DNA from: a bacterium
GTDB lineage: Bacteria > Krumholzibacteriota > Krumholzibacteriia > LZORAL124-64-63
Length of the DNA stretch: 64,000 bases
Assembly: GCA_016703265.1 (NCBI GenBank)
Contig: JADJCK010000004.1
Coordinates: 124,001-188,000, forward strand
Direction: 5' to 3'
The notes under the pieces were generated by a model. That model was not told the origin of the DNA. It saw nothing but the letters and a program-made list of their open reading frames with translations, and did not search any database. This document shows positions 1 through 6,610 of the stretch, in pieces. The position numbers were made by a program, and so were the translations under genes. Numbering within the stretch: position 1 is the first letter of the stretch; every line of letters begins with the position of its first letter.

Positions 1-153
1 GTCCACGTCGATAGCCATGCATTGCGCAGAATTCACATAGCACGAATACCATGGCGGTGCAGAAAACGTCTGCGTGAACACTTCGCCGATGGCCGCGTTG
101 CTCATCCCGGAAAGTGCGATGACCAGTAAGATCGTCCGGCATATCATCGCCAT
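1..153 (-). CDS. Partial secreted protein, N-terminus only
   Basis: Reading leftward from an ATG at 153 there is an open frame that runs off the window. It begins MAMICRTILLVIALSGMSNA, a short charged start followed by a hydrophobic stretch and an Ala-rich cleavage region, so this looks like a Sec signal peptide. A GGAAGG ribosome site lies 7 bases upstream. The next residues contain two Cys, which suggests an exported protein with a disulfide. The remaining protein is outside the window, so no family can be assigned. The forward open frame crossing this stretch has no ribosome site and is a shadow. Confidence 0.6.
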   Translation of the reverse strand, partial: MAMICRTILLVIALSGMSNAAIGEVFTQTFSAPPWYSCYVNSAQCMAIDVD

Positions 154-553
154 GACATCACCTTCCATAGTTTGCGACTGCCGCCGCCGGCGTTCCGACC
201 GCCTAACACCTAATTGTCACGTTCTCGTTAAGCTGTTATCCCAACACCCCGCCCACGAATCAATACGAATCCGGTCGGATCTGGGCCTGTTGGGCGAGTT
301 CCTGATAACAGTTAAGGACGAGTCTGGGACAGAGCAATAGTCGCGATCATCGGCGGCCGCAAAGCTCTTCCGCCCCAAGCAAGCCGCCATGTCTCCGCGA
401 TCTGAAGTATCCTAGCACATCGGACACCACGGGCGCCATCTCCATGCGGCCGTGCGCGCAGGCTGCGCTAAACGATTGGCCGGGTCTCGATAATCGGCAG
501 GCGGGCAACTGTACCGCCACTGGCCGCCGGCACGCGGCCAGCCTGGCACGCCG
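154..553. other. Intergenic region, no gene seen
   Basis: About 400 bases without a supported gene. It holds the upstream region of the leftward secreted gene and, next to the antitoxin stop, an 8-bp hairpin at 520-541 (CTGGCCGC with its complement, 6-base loop) that could end transcription of the orphan antitoxin. No U-tract follows, so the terminator role is uncertain. Confidence 0.4.
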
Positions 554-814
554 TCATGGACATAAGCCGGCCCGCTTGAGCTCTTCCCGCAGGATCCGGC
601 GCAGGGTGCGGGCGTCCACGGGCGGGCGCGACTTGCTCAGGTAGTCCCGGAGGGCCTGATTTACCATCGTCTGGTATCCCTGGCCGCTGGCGTCGCCGCG
701 CTCACGAAACTCCTCCAGGACATCATCGTCGATGTAGATGGTGATGCGGGTCTTACCAGTTTGGGTGAGCAACGGACCGCGGCGGCCTTTGCTGAAGTCA
801 TAGTCTTTTTTCAT
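554..814 (-). CDS. Orphan BrnA-type antitoxin
   Basis: An 86-residue protein of the BrnA antitoxin family, whose members bind DNA by a ribbon-helix-helix and neutralise the BrnT RNase. The segment TRITIYIDDDVLEEFRER matches the ribbon and first helix, and the C-terminal part is basic and helical. The start is the ATG at 814 (MKKDYDF), preceded by AAAGGAAA; an in-frame start nine codons upstream lacks such a site. BrnT normally lies just upstream of brnA, but here only a promoter and the higA gene are found there, so this antitoxin is alone. It may restrain a toxin elsewhere, including BrnT at 2604-2912. Confidence 0.8.
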   Translation of the reverse strand: MKKDYDFSKGRRGPLLTQTGKTRITIYIDDDVLEEFRERGDASGQGYQTMVNQALRDYLSKSRPPVDARTLRRILREELKRAGLCP

Positions 815-893
815 GGGGTTTCCTTTCTTGGCCGTTGGCACTGCGGGCAGGCGCTGTCGCGTTGACCGGAGCCCATGGAGTGATCATATCTGT

Positions 894-922
894 ATTATAT
901 ACATATATCAGACTCTGCTCAA
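894..922 (-). promoter_or_regulatory. Promoter of the orphan brnA-like gene
   Basis: On the minus strand TTGAGC (917-922) and TATAAT (894-899) are separated by exactly 17 bases, a good sigma70 promoter about 80 bases before the ATG. The spacer and flanks are AT-rich with ATAT-type inverted repeats, as expected if the antitoxin represses its own transcription. Confidence 0.65.
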
Positions 923-965
923 CGGCGTCCGGCGACGCCACGTGCGCCAACGGGGGCAGAGTCAC

Positions 966-1286
966 CTAACCCGTTCGTCGGCACGCCTTCCTCTGGCAGC
1001 GCTTGACCTCGACAACCAGGCGGTCGCCCAGTGCGTCCCTTTCGCTCTCCAGATCGTGGTCCATCTGCAACTGCAGCCAGAATTCGGGCGAAGTGCCGAA
1101 GTAGCGCGCCAGGCGCAGCGCCGTGTCGGCGGAGATGCGCCGCTTGCCCAGGACGATCTCGTTCACGCGTCGGGGTGGGACGCCGAGGTCGCGGGCCAGT
1201 TGGTTCTGGCTCAGCTCCAGCGGCACAAGGAATTCCTCCTGCAGGATCTCGCCCGGATGGACCGGCTTCGGTTTTCTGGCGGCCAT
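966..1286 (-). CDS. higA: HigA-family antitoxin (XRE helix-turn-helix)
   Basis: A 106-residue HigA-type antitoxin. The N-terminus has the family signature HPGEILQEEFL, followed by a helix-turn-helix around residues 25-50 (LSQNQLARDLGV then RRVNEIVLGKR). HigA proteins bind the operator of their own operon and neutralise the HigB mRNA interferase. The ATG at 1286 is chosen because it follows a GGAG site and starts at the usual family N-terminus; the longer open frame reads through the toxin remnant in another frame. It lies 16 bases after the stop of the shortened higB, in the normal higB-higA order. The C-terminal 20 residues are very basic. Confidence 0.88.
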   Translation of the reverse strand: MAARKPKPVHPGEILQEEFLVPLELSQNQLARDLGVPPRRVNEIVLGKRRISADTALRLARYFGTSPEFWLQLQMDHDLESERDALGDRLVVEVKRCQRKACRRTG

Positions 1287-1302
1287 GGGAACTCGCTCCG
1301 GG

Positions 1303-1425
1303 TCAGTGGTAGTCGACAATCTCGACGTCGAGGGCATCGCCTGCCTGCCAGCGGAAGCAGATGCGCCACACCGGCTCGCGAAGAAAGATCCGTTCCGTAT
1401 CACGTGACGCGAACGAGCGGATCAT
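1303..1425 (-). CDS. higB: Internally deleted HigB toxin (40 residues)
   Basis: A 40-residue frame directly behind the higBA promoter. Its first 18 residues (MIRSFASRDTERIFLREP) match the start of HigB toxins, and its last 22 (from VWRICFRW to VEIVDYH) match the very end. A normal HigB has about 92 residues, so roughly 50 residues of the RelE-like core are missing while the reading frame, start and stop are kept. The C-terminal strand with the WRICFRW motif remains but the core fold cannot form, so RNase activity is unlikely. It may be a dead toxin retained to allow HigA translation or to bind HigA. An assembly deletion is the alternative. Confidence 0.72.
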   Translation of the reverse strand: MIRSFASRDTERIFLREPVWRICFRWQAGDALDVEIVDYH

Positions 1426-1431
1426 GGTGTG

Positions 1432-1460
1432 ATTCTATGACGCGTCGCGTCATATGTCAA
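1432..1460 (-). promoter_or_regulatory. higBA promoter with embedded operator
   Basis: On the minus strand TTGACA (1455-1460) and TAGAAT (1432-1437) are 17 bases apart. The spacer is almost entirely a perfect 19-bp palindrome at 1436-1454 (9-base arms TATGACGCG around one central base), touching both hexamers. A HigA dimer bound there would block RNA polymerase. The toxin ATG starts 7 bases after the -10. Confidence 0.82.
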
Positions 1461-1495
1461 GCGGCACCCGCAACGGTAGCAGCTTTCCACGCGTA

Positions 1496-2500
1496 TCATC
1501 GCATCCGCTCCGCGTCCAGCGGGCTCCGCACCCCCCGCCCTCCCTTGTTCAGCACGTGGGTGTAGATCATCGTCACCGACACGTCGTTGTGCCCGAGCAG
1601 CTCCTGGATGGTGCGGATGTCGCTGCCCGCCTCGAGCAGGTGGGTGGCGAACGAGTGGCGCAGCGTGTGGCAGCCGGCGGGCTTGGTCAGGCCGGCGTCT
1701 CGGCGGGCGTGGCGCACCGCATGCTGGATGACCGTCTCGTGCAGGTGATGGCGCCGCAGCTCACCCGTTTCCGCGTGCCGATAGATGCGCGTGGCCGGGA
1801 ACACCCACTGCCAGGCCAGGTCGCGAATAGCGGCGTGGTTCTTCGTCGCCATGGCACCGGGCAGTTCCACGCAGCCGGCACCCGCCGCGAGGTCGGCTTC
1901 GTGCTGGCGACGGACGAACGCGATCTGCTCGCGCAACGCGGCCCGGGTGCGCTCCGGCAGCGGCACCCGGCGGTCCTTGTCGCCCTTGCCCTGGCGAACA
2001 GTGATCTCGCCCGCACTGAAGTCGATGTCCTTCACGCGCAGCCGCATCGCCTCGAGCAGGCGCATCCCGGTCCCGTAAAGCAGCTGCGCCACCAGCAGCG
2101 GCGTGCCGTCCATGGCTGCCAGCAGCGCCCGCACTTCATCCTGCGTCAAGACCAGCGGCACCTTCTGCGACCGCTTCGCGCGCACCACGTCGTGCAGCCA
2201 CGGCATTTCCACGCGCAGCACGTCGCGGTACAGGAACAGCAGCGCCGCCAGCGCCTGGTTCTGCGTCGACGCGCCGACCTTCCGGTGCGTCGCCAGGTGT
2301 GACAGGAAGGCCGTCAACTCCGGTTCACCCATCTCCCGCGGGTGTCGCCGCCCGTGGAAGCGGATGTAGCGAAGGATCCAGCCCGTGTACGCGCGTACCG
2401 TGCGCGGGCTGTAGTGCCGGGCGGCAAGCGCCGCACGCACTTGCTCCATCAGGCGGGGCGCCGGGGCGCTCCCTGGGGTGTCCGTTGGTTTCTGGTCCAT
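1496..2500 (-). CDS. Integron-type tyrosine recombinase
   Basis: A 334-residue tyrosine recombinase closest to integron integrases. The catalytic set is visible: R147 in GTGMRLLE, K172, H278 and R281 in HTLRHSFATH, H304 and the nucleophile Y313 in MIYTHVL. These positions are within one residue of those of the class 1 enzyme IntI1. The insert specific to integron integrases is present around residues 225-260 (WQWVFPATRIY, then RRHHLHE). IntI enzymes recombine attI with folded attC sites of gene cassettes. The ATG at 2500 is the natural start. No convincing attC site is seen on either side, so this is a solo integrase between toxin-antitoxin modules. Confidence 0.9.
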   Translation of the reverse strand: MDQKPTDTPGSAPAPRLMEQVRAALAARHYSPRTVRAYTGWILRYIRFHGRRHPREMGEPELTAFLSHLATHRKVGASTQNQALAALLFLYRDVLRVEMPWLHDVVRAKRSQKVPLVLTQDEVRALLAAMDGTPLLVAQLLYGTGMRLLEAMRLRVKDIDFSAGEITVRQGKGDKDRRVPLPERTRAALREQIAFVRRQHEADLAAGAGCVELPGAMATKNHAAIRDLAWQWVFPATRIYRHAETGELRRHHLHETVIQHAVRHARRDAGLTKPAGCHTLRHSFATHLLEAGSDIRTIQELLGHNDVSVTMIYTHVLNKGGRGVRSPLDAERMR

Positions 2501-2539
2501 GGGCTGCGATGGGCAAGGGCGGGGCCGGGTGGGCGGGCG

Positions 2540-2557
2540 ACTTGCGCCGGCGCAAGT
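2540..2557. repeat. Dispersed palindrome, copy 1
   Basis: Perfect 18-bp palindrome ACTTGCGCCGGCGCAAGT in the 100-base gap between the integrase start and brnT, the place where an attI site would be expected. It is one of nine related copies in the window. Confidence 0.9.
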
Positions 2558-2603
2558 GCAACGGGCGCAGCTCGCCGGAAAAGGGCGACAATAGGTGTCA
2601 AAA

Positions 2604-2912
2604 ATGAGCTATTATGGTATAGTAAAAGATCTGGACGACCCGGAGCTGCCTGACTTCGAGTTCGACGCGGCCAAGAGCGCCACGAACAAGCTCAAACATG
2701 GCATCGACTTCGTCGAGGCGCAGGCGCTCTGGCTGGACGACCGACTGCTGGAGGTTCCGGCCCGCTTGGCCGGCGAGGAGCGGTTCCTGGTCACCGGCTG
2801 CATTGGGCGCCGTCACTGGTCGGCCGTCGTGAGTTACCGTGGGGGACGTGTCCGGCTGATCTCGGTTCGACGTGCCCGCTTCGAGGAGGTCCTGGCGTAT
2901 GACCGCCGATGA
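2604..2912 (+). CDS. brnT: BrnT-family toxin RNase
   Basis: A 102-residue BrnT toxin, a RelE-fold ribonuclease. The family core is clear: FEFDAAKSATNKLKHGIDF, then a central strand with GEERFLVTG, and the C-terminal RVRLISVRRA with basic catalytic and RNA-binding residues. The ATG at 2604 follows an AGGTG site; a GTG three codons upstream is the alternative start. About 20 extra residues precede the usual BrnT N-terminus. The stop overlaps the start of brnA by 14 bases, the standard arrangement for a coupled toxin-antitoxin pair. It lies immediately downstream of the integron integrase region. Confidence 0.88.
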   Translation: MSYYGIVKDLDDPELPDFEFDAAKSATNKLKHGIDFVEAQALWLDDRLLEVPARLAGEERFLVTGCIGRRHWSAVVSYRGGRVRLISVRRARFEEVLAYDRR

Positions 2913-3126
2913 ATTCGACCAGAAGTTCGACGACGGCGAGGACGTGTCGGAGTACCTCGACTACACGCGTGCGCGCCGCCTCAACCTCGAATCCCGCCGC
3001 GTCAACGTCGACTTCCCCGCCTGGATGGTCCACGAGCTGGACCGCGAGGCCTCGCGCATCGGTGTCACACGCCAATCCATCATCAAGATGTGGCTCGCCG
3101 AGCGGCTCGCGAAGATCGCACCGTGA
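2899..3126 (+). CDS. brnA: BrnA-family antitoxin
   Basis: A 75-residue antitoxin partner of BrnT. The C-terminal half carries the ribbon-helix-helix (RRVNVDFPAWMVHELDREA, then the second helix with RQSIIKMWLAERL). The N-terminal acidic part, with DEFDQKFDDGEDVSEYLD, is the typical toxin-wrapping segment. The start is the ATG at 2899 inside the end of brnT; the longer frame upstream is a shadow of the toxin. Its stop overlaps the GTG start of the next gene, so three genes are translationally linked. Confidence 0.88.
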   Translation: MTADEFDQKFDDGEDVSEYLDYTRARRLNLESRRVNVDFPAWMVHELDREASRIGVTRQSIIKMWLAERLAKIAP

Positions 3127-3899
3127 CCCTCACCCACGACATCTCCCTCCCCGCCCACGCGCTCGCGCTGCTGGGCGGCCTCGTCGCCGGCACCATCGAC
3201 GCCATCGCCGGCGGCGGCGGGCTCATCACCGTGCCCACGTTGCTGGCCATCGGGTTGCCGCCGCACCTGGCGCTCGGCACGAACAAGGTGCAGAGCACCA
3301 TCGGCGTTGCCGTGGCGATGCTGCGCTACCGGCAGGGTGGGCTGGTGCGGCTGCGCGACTGGAAGCGCGCCATCGTGTTCACGGCGCTGGGCGCGGCGGC
3401 GGGCACGGCGCTCATCCAGCGGTTGTCGCCGGGGCTGCTGGCCTGGCTCATCCCGGTGCTGCTCGTGGCGATCCTGTTCTACACGCTGCTGACGCCCGGG
3501 CTTGGCGAGCGCGCGCGGCCCGAGCGCGTGAAGCCCGCCGTGCTGCAACCGGTGGCCGGCACCGTGCTCGGTTTCCACGACGGGTTCTTCGGGCCGGGCA
3601 CCGGCACCTTCTGGGCGATGACGCTGGTGGGACTGGGCGGGCTCGACCTGCGGAAGGCCACCGGCGCCACCAAGGTGATGAACTTCACCAGCAACCTGGT
3701 TGCGGCGGTGCTGTTCCTGGTGGCGGGGCAGATCGTCGTCACCGTCGCGCTGGCAATGACCGTGGGGCAGGTCGCGGGCTCGCTCATCGGCTCGCACCTG
3801 GTGCTCAGCCGGCCGCCGCGGTTCATCCGCTGGGTGCTGGTCGTGTCGGTCACGGCCACGGCGGCGCGACTGCTCTGGCGGCAGTTCACCGGGCAATAA
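3123..3899 (+). CDS. TSUP (TauE/SafE) family permease
   Basis: A 258-residue membrane protein with about eight hydrophobic segments, of the TSUP family (YfcA-like) that moves sulfur compounds or organic anions across the inner membrane. The family motifs are present: a Gly-rich first segment (AIAGGGGLITVP), LGTNKVQSTIG, and in the second half GFHDGFFGPGTGTF followed by KATGATKVMNFTSNL. The start is the GTG at 3123, which overlaps the brnA stop (GTGA), so translation is probably coupled to the toxin-antitoxin pair. That linkage is unusual and could mean the module stabilises the transporter gene. The substrate cannot be deduced. Confidence 0.85.
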   Translation: MTLTHDISLPAHALALLGGLVAGTIDAIAGGGGLITVPTLLAIGLPPHLALGTNKVQSTIGVAVAMLRYRQGGLVRLRDWKRAIVFTALGAAAGTALIQRLSPGLLAWLIPVLLVAILFYTLLTPGLGERARPERVKPAVLQPVAGTVLGFHDGFFGPGTGTFWAMTLVGLGGLDLRKATGATKVMNFTSNLVAAVLFLVAGQIVVTVALAMTVGQVAGSLIGSHLVLSRPPRFIRWVLVVSVTATAARLLWRQFTGQ

Positions 3900-3901
3900 C
3901 C

Positions 3902-4618
3902 CTAGGCTTCTTCCGGCGCCGCAGGACCCGCGCGCAGCAGCGCCACCCCGCAACCCACCAGCGGCCCGCACAGCATGAGCGCCACGCCCGTGTTCACGAT
4001 CAGCCCGCCCATGCGTTCGTTGCTGTAGTAGCCGAAGGCCACGTACATCACCGCGGCGACAACGACCATCAGCGCGCCGGCCACGCGCGGCCAGCGCCAC
4101 GCCAGTCCGGCCAGCACGAAGTACGGCAGCGCCGGCAGGCTCGACATCAGCCAGCCCAGCGGTTCGTCGCCGGCATCGGCCAGCGCGAACGAGAGCCACG
4201 CCACGCCGAACCCGAGCAGCAGCCGCGCCGACGCCTTGCGCGCGCCCCAGAACGTCAGCAACGAACTGAGCAGCCAGGTGAACCACAGCATCGCGAGCAT
4301 GAGCGTTGCCAGTTCGCCCGGGTTCTTCAGTTCGCTCTTCGTGGCGCGCACGAGCGCCACCAGCACGAAGCCGAACAGGCCCGTTGCCAGGAACGCGTGG
4401 TAGCCGGCGCGCTGCTCCGCGCGGCGCGCGAACTCGTCCTTGTCCTTCAGCACGCCCAGCTCGCGCAGGATGCCCGGCCCGCACGCGCCCACACCCGCCA
4501 GCGCGAAGAACCACCAGCTCACCTGCGCCAGCAGGAAGCCGGCGACCACCACCACCGCGCCCACCATCGTTGCGGTGGCCGGTCGCCCCTGCCACAGCCG
4601 TTCAATCACCGGAGCCAT
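3902..4618 (-). CDS. Inner-membrane protein, unknown function
   Basis: A 238-residue protein with about seven hydrophobic helices and short loops, and no recognisable catalytic motif. A soluble patch around residues 55-70 (LGVLKDKDEFARRAEQRAG) resembles the cytosolic loop of small membrane proteins paired with tiny XRE regulators. The start ATG at 4618 lies within the last codons of the regulator gene, an overlap of 17 bases, so the two are co-translated. Its stop is only 2 bases past the convergent permease stop. It may be a membrane sensor or a target of the regulator; this is inference from context. Confidence 0.7.
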   Translation of the reverse strand: MAPVIERLWQGRPATATMVGAVVVVAGFLLAQVSWWFFALAGVGACGPGILRELGVLKDKDEFARRAEQRAGYHAFLATGLFGFVLVALVRATKSELKNPGELATLMLAMLWFTWLLSSLLTFWGARKASARLLLGFGVAWLSFALADAGDEPLGWLMSSLPALPYFVLAGLAWRWPRVAGALMVVVAAVMYVAFGYYSNERMGGLIVNTGVALMLCGPLVGCGVALLRAGPAAPEEA

Positions 4619-4841
4619 CGTGCCCCTCCTGTGCGTCCTCGAGCCGGAACACATCCTCGACGCGCGCGCCGAACGCCCGCGCGATCCGCAGCGCCAGCCC
4701 CACCGACGGGTTGTAGCTCCCCTTCTCGATGGCGATGATCGTCTGCCGACTGACCCCCACACGGCGGGCCAGCTGCTCCTGGGTCATCTCGCCGCACTGG
4801 AACCGGTGCCGGCGGACCTCGTTGTGGATGCTTTCTTCCAT
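4602..4841 (-). CDS. Small XRE-type HTH regulator
   Basis: A 79-residue protein that is almost only a helix-turn-helix: MTQEQLARRVGV then SRQTIIAIEKGSYNPS, followed by LALRIARAFGARVEDVF. This is the compact YozG-like type usually found next to a membrane protein gene, as here. The ATG at 4841 follows GAGGGGC at good spacing; the longer upstream frame is not needed. A small inverted repeat, TTTAC-5-GTAAA at 4884-4898, lies about 45 bases upstream and could be its operator. It overlaps the following membrane protein gene. Confidence 0.82.
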   Translation of the reverse strand: MEESIHNEVRRHRFQCGEMTQEQLARRVGVSRQTIIAIEKGSYNPSVGLALRIARAFGARVEDVFRLEDAQEGHDGSGD

Positions 4842-4934
4842 GCCCCTCAGTCTGCGGCCATTATCGGCATATGTCAAGCTGATTTTACATAAAGTAAAGA
4901 CAGGGCTACATCGCGGCGGCCCGCAGCACGACGA

Positions 4935-4959
4935 GGGCCCGCCGTCCGCCGGCGGGCCC
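4935..4959 (-). terminator. GC-rich hairpin after the OMP gene
   Basis: Perfect 10-bp stem GGGCCCGCCG with a 5-base loop, about 40 bases past the stop of the leftward outer-membrane gene. There is no U-tract, so intrinsic termination is only likely, not certain. Confidence 0.5.
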
Positions 4960-4997
4960 ATCGCCACAACGTATTGTCCCACAGCGCCTTGGCTGGC

Positions 4998-5645
4998 CTA
5001 CAGCCAGAATCCCACCCCGAGCATCACCTTCGACGCCCAGCCTTCCTCGTCGATCGGCGCGTCCACCTCGAGGTCGCCGCCCGGCAGGTCCAGCAGCACC
5101 CGCGCCTCTTCCCAGTTGATGGCCTCCACGCGCAGCGCCCCGTGCAGCGTGGCGCGCGAACCCAGGCGCAGGTGCATGCCCGCGCCGAAGGCCACGCCCG
5201 GCCCGCGGATCTCGTAGACCACGTCATCCTGCTGCGACTGCGCCTGGTAGCCGCCCACGCCCGCGAACAGGTACGGACGGAAGGGCTTGCCTTCGCGGAA
5301 CAGGAACACCGCGTCGAGCGTGCCGCCGCCGAAACGGATCGTCACGTCCGGGTCGCTCGTCTCGTGGTCGGCGCCCACGGCCGTCAGCCGCAGCATGAAC
5401 GAAGGCTTCAGCATGTACCCGAACTGCAGGCCCAGGCCGCCGGCCTTCTCGTCGATGATGATGGCGTCCGGCTCCGCATCCTCGTTCTCGCCCACCGTGC
5501 CGGCCACCAGGTCCACACCCAGCAACCAGCGATGGTCGGCCATCTGCGCCTGCGCAGGCATCGCGCCCAGCGCCGCCGCCAAGGTGACCGTCAAGGCAAG
5601 CGCCGCAACCAGGACGGCGCGGCGCGCGTGATGTGGCGTCAGCAT
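4998..5645 (-). CDS. Outer-membrane beta-barrel protein
   Basis: A 215-residue exported protein. Residues 1-33 form a signal peptide ending AMPAQA. The mature part has alternating hydrophobic strands with Gly turns (GLGLQFGYML, PYLFAGVGGY, GAGMHLRLG) and ends in the aromatic residue pattern VMLGVGFWL, typical of an eight-stranded barrel inserted in the outer membrane. No specific function is visible. It lies 29 bases after the pseudopilin-like gene on the same strand and may be co-transcribed with it. Confidence 0.72.
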   Translation of the reverse strand: MLTPHHARRAVLVAALALTVTLAAALGAMPAQAQMADHRWLLGVDLVAGTVGENEDAEPDAIIIDEKAGGLGLQFGYMLKPSFMLRLTAVGADHETSDPDVTIRFGGGTLDAVFLFREGKPFRPYLFAGVGGYQAQSQQDDVVYEIRGPGVAFGAGMHLRLGSRATLHGALRVEAINWEEARVLLDLPGGDLEVDAPIDEEGWASKVMLGVGFWL

Positions 5646-5674
5646 GGCTGTCTCTTTCGGCTGGCTTTCGCGGT

Positions 5675-6115
5675 TCAGCTGCCGGCGCCGCGGCCCTGCA
5701 GCACCTGCCCGGTGTCATCACCGCGGAACAGGGCGTACACCGCCGCCACGAACGGACGGCCCCAGCTGTCGACCGGCAGTTCCTCGACCCACGGCCGCGC
5801 ATCCGGCTCGATCGGCGATTCCGGCGTGGCCGCCATCGTGCCCAGCGTATGCGCGGGCGGCGGCACGGCCGTCAGCACCGACAGGTCCACCGGCTTGCCG
5901 TGGGCCGCCGGCCACTGGCCCATCTCGGTGTGGTAATCGAGGATGGCCTGCGCCACGCGCCCGGCGTGGTCGCGCGAACGCGCGTTCTTGGCCATGTCCA
6001 GCTGCTGCCCCAGCCAGGGCAGCCCGGCCGCCACCACGGCCAGCACCCCGAGGCCGAGGATGACATCGAAGCTGGTGAAGGTCTTCTTCAGCGCCGTGCG
6101 GTCCTGACGATCCAT
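5675..6115 (-). CDS. Pseudopilin-like membrane-anchored protein
   Basis: A 146-residue protein with one N-terminal hydrophobic helix (residues 14-33, FTSFDVILGLGVLAVVAAGL) and a soluble domain beginning with the pattern AQAILDYHTEMGQWPA, which resembles the region after the helix in type II secretion pseudopilins. The Gly/Phe cleavage site and Glu at position five of a true prepilin are not there, so it may be pilin-derived but not processed. The soluble part contains PVDSWGRPF, another pseudopilin-like turn. The ATG at 6115 was chosen because upstream sequence is non-coding in composition. Confidence 0.6.
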   Translation of the reverse strand: MDRQDRTALKKTFTSFDVILGLGVLAVVAAGLPWLGQQLDMAKNARSRDHAGRVAQAILDYHTEMGQWPAAHGKPVDLSVLTAVPPPAHTLGTMAATPESPIEPDARPWVEELPVDSWGRPFVAAVYALFRGDDTGQVLQGRGAGS

Positions 6116-6610
6116 CGTATTTTCCGCGCTCCTGTGGTCGCCTGACCCGAGGTCCGGGGCGTGTCCCGGCGTGTGTCCCACCCGCCCGGAAGCAACCGGC
6201 GTACCCGTTGCAACGTCAATATAACCACTTGCCGGAAAGATCGTTAGCGGAAGGTTGGGAAAAAACACCCAGCCGGGCGGTGGGAAGTTCGGGAGCGGGG
6301 GTGGCGCAAGTTGCGGCGCCCGGAGTGTCGCAGCGGCGGCCTCCGCCCTGCCGCCGCTCCTGCCATCGCCGCGGTCCTCGCCAACCCCACCTCCTCCAGA
6401 TCTCCCTGAGGGTCCACCACGTGTGCGCTCGGCGCTCAGGGCCACCGCCCCACGCACCCGCGCCAGCCCGCCCCGGTCCGCGAGCCCCGACGCCTCTGCG
6501 TTCGCAGGGCGGCGCTCCCTGATCTGGACGTTCCACGGGGCGCGGATGCAGGCTCGTCGCGTAACACTTGCGCCGGCGCAAGTGTGAGGGCACACGTGCG
6601 CGGCGCGCCT
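6116..6610. other. Intergenic region with a palindrome copy
   Basis: Nearly 500 bases without a supported gene between two leftward genes. The open frames here have no ribosome sites and differ between strands. It contains the longest extended copy of the dispersed palindrome (6564-6585) and a half copy near 6304-6312. Confidence 0.5.
6564..6585. repeat. Dispersed palindrome, copy 2 (22 bp)
   Basis: The arms extend to a perfect 22-bp palindrome with left arm ACACTTGCGCC. It lies 26 bases past the stop of the exonuclease gene, so it could also act as a transcript-end hairpin. Confidence 0.9.

Noticed and set aside
201..234. GCCTAAC and GTTAAGC boxes resembling attC ends
   Set aside because: They fit RYYYAAC and GTTRRRY but enclose only 34 bases with no L boxes, far shorter than any known attC site.
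74..340. Forward open frame of 88 codons at the left edge
   Set aside because: No ribosome site, unusual codon use, and it lies over the start of a leftward gene with a clear signal peptide.
4871..4876. TTGACA upstream of the small XRE regulator as a -35 box
   Set aside because: No acceptable -10 is found at 16-18 bases; the promoter there remains undefined.
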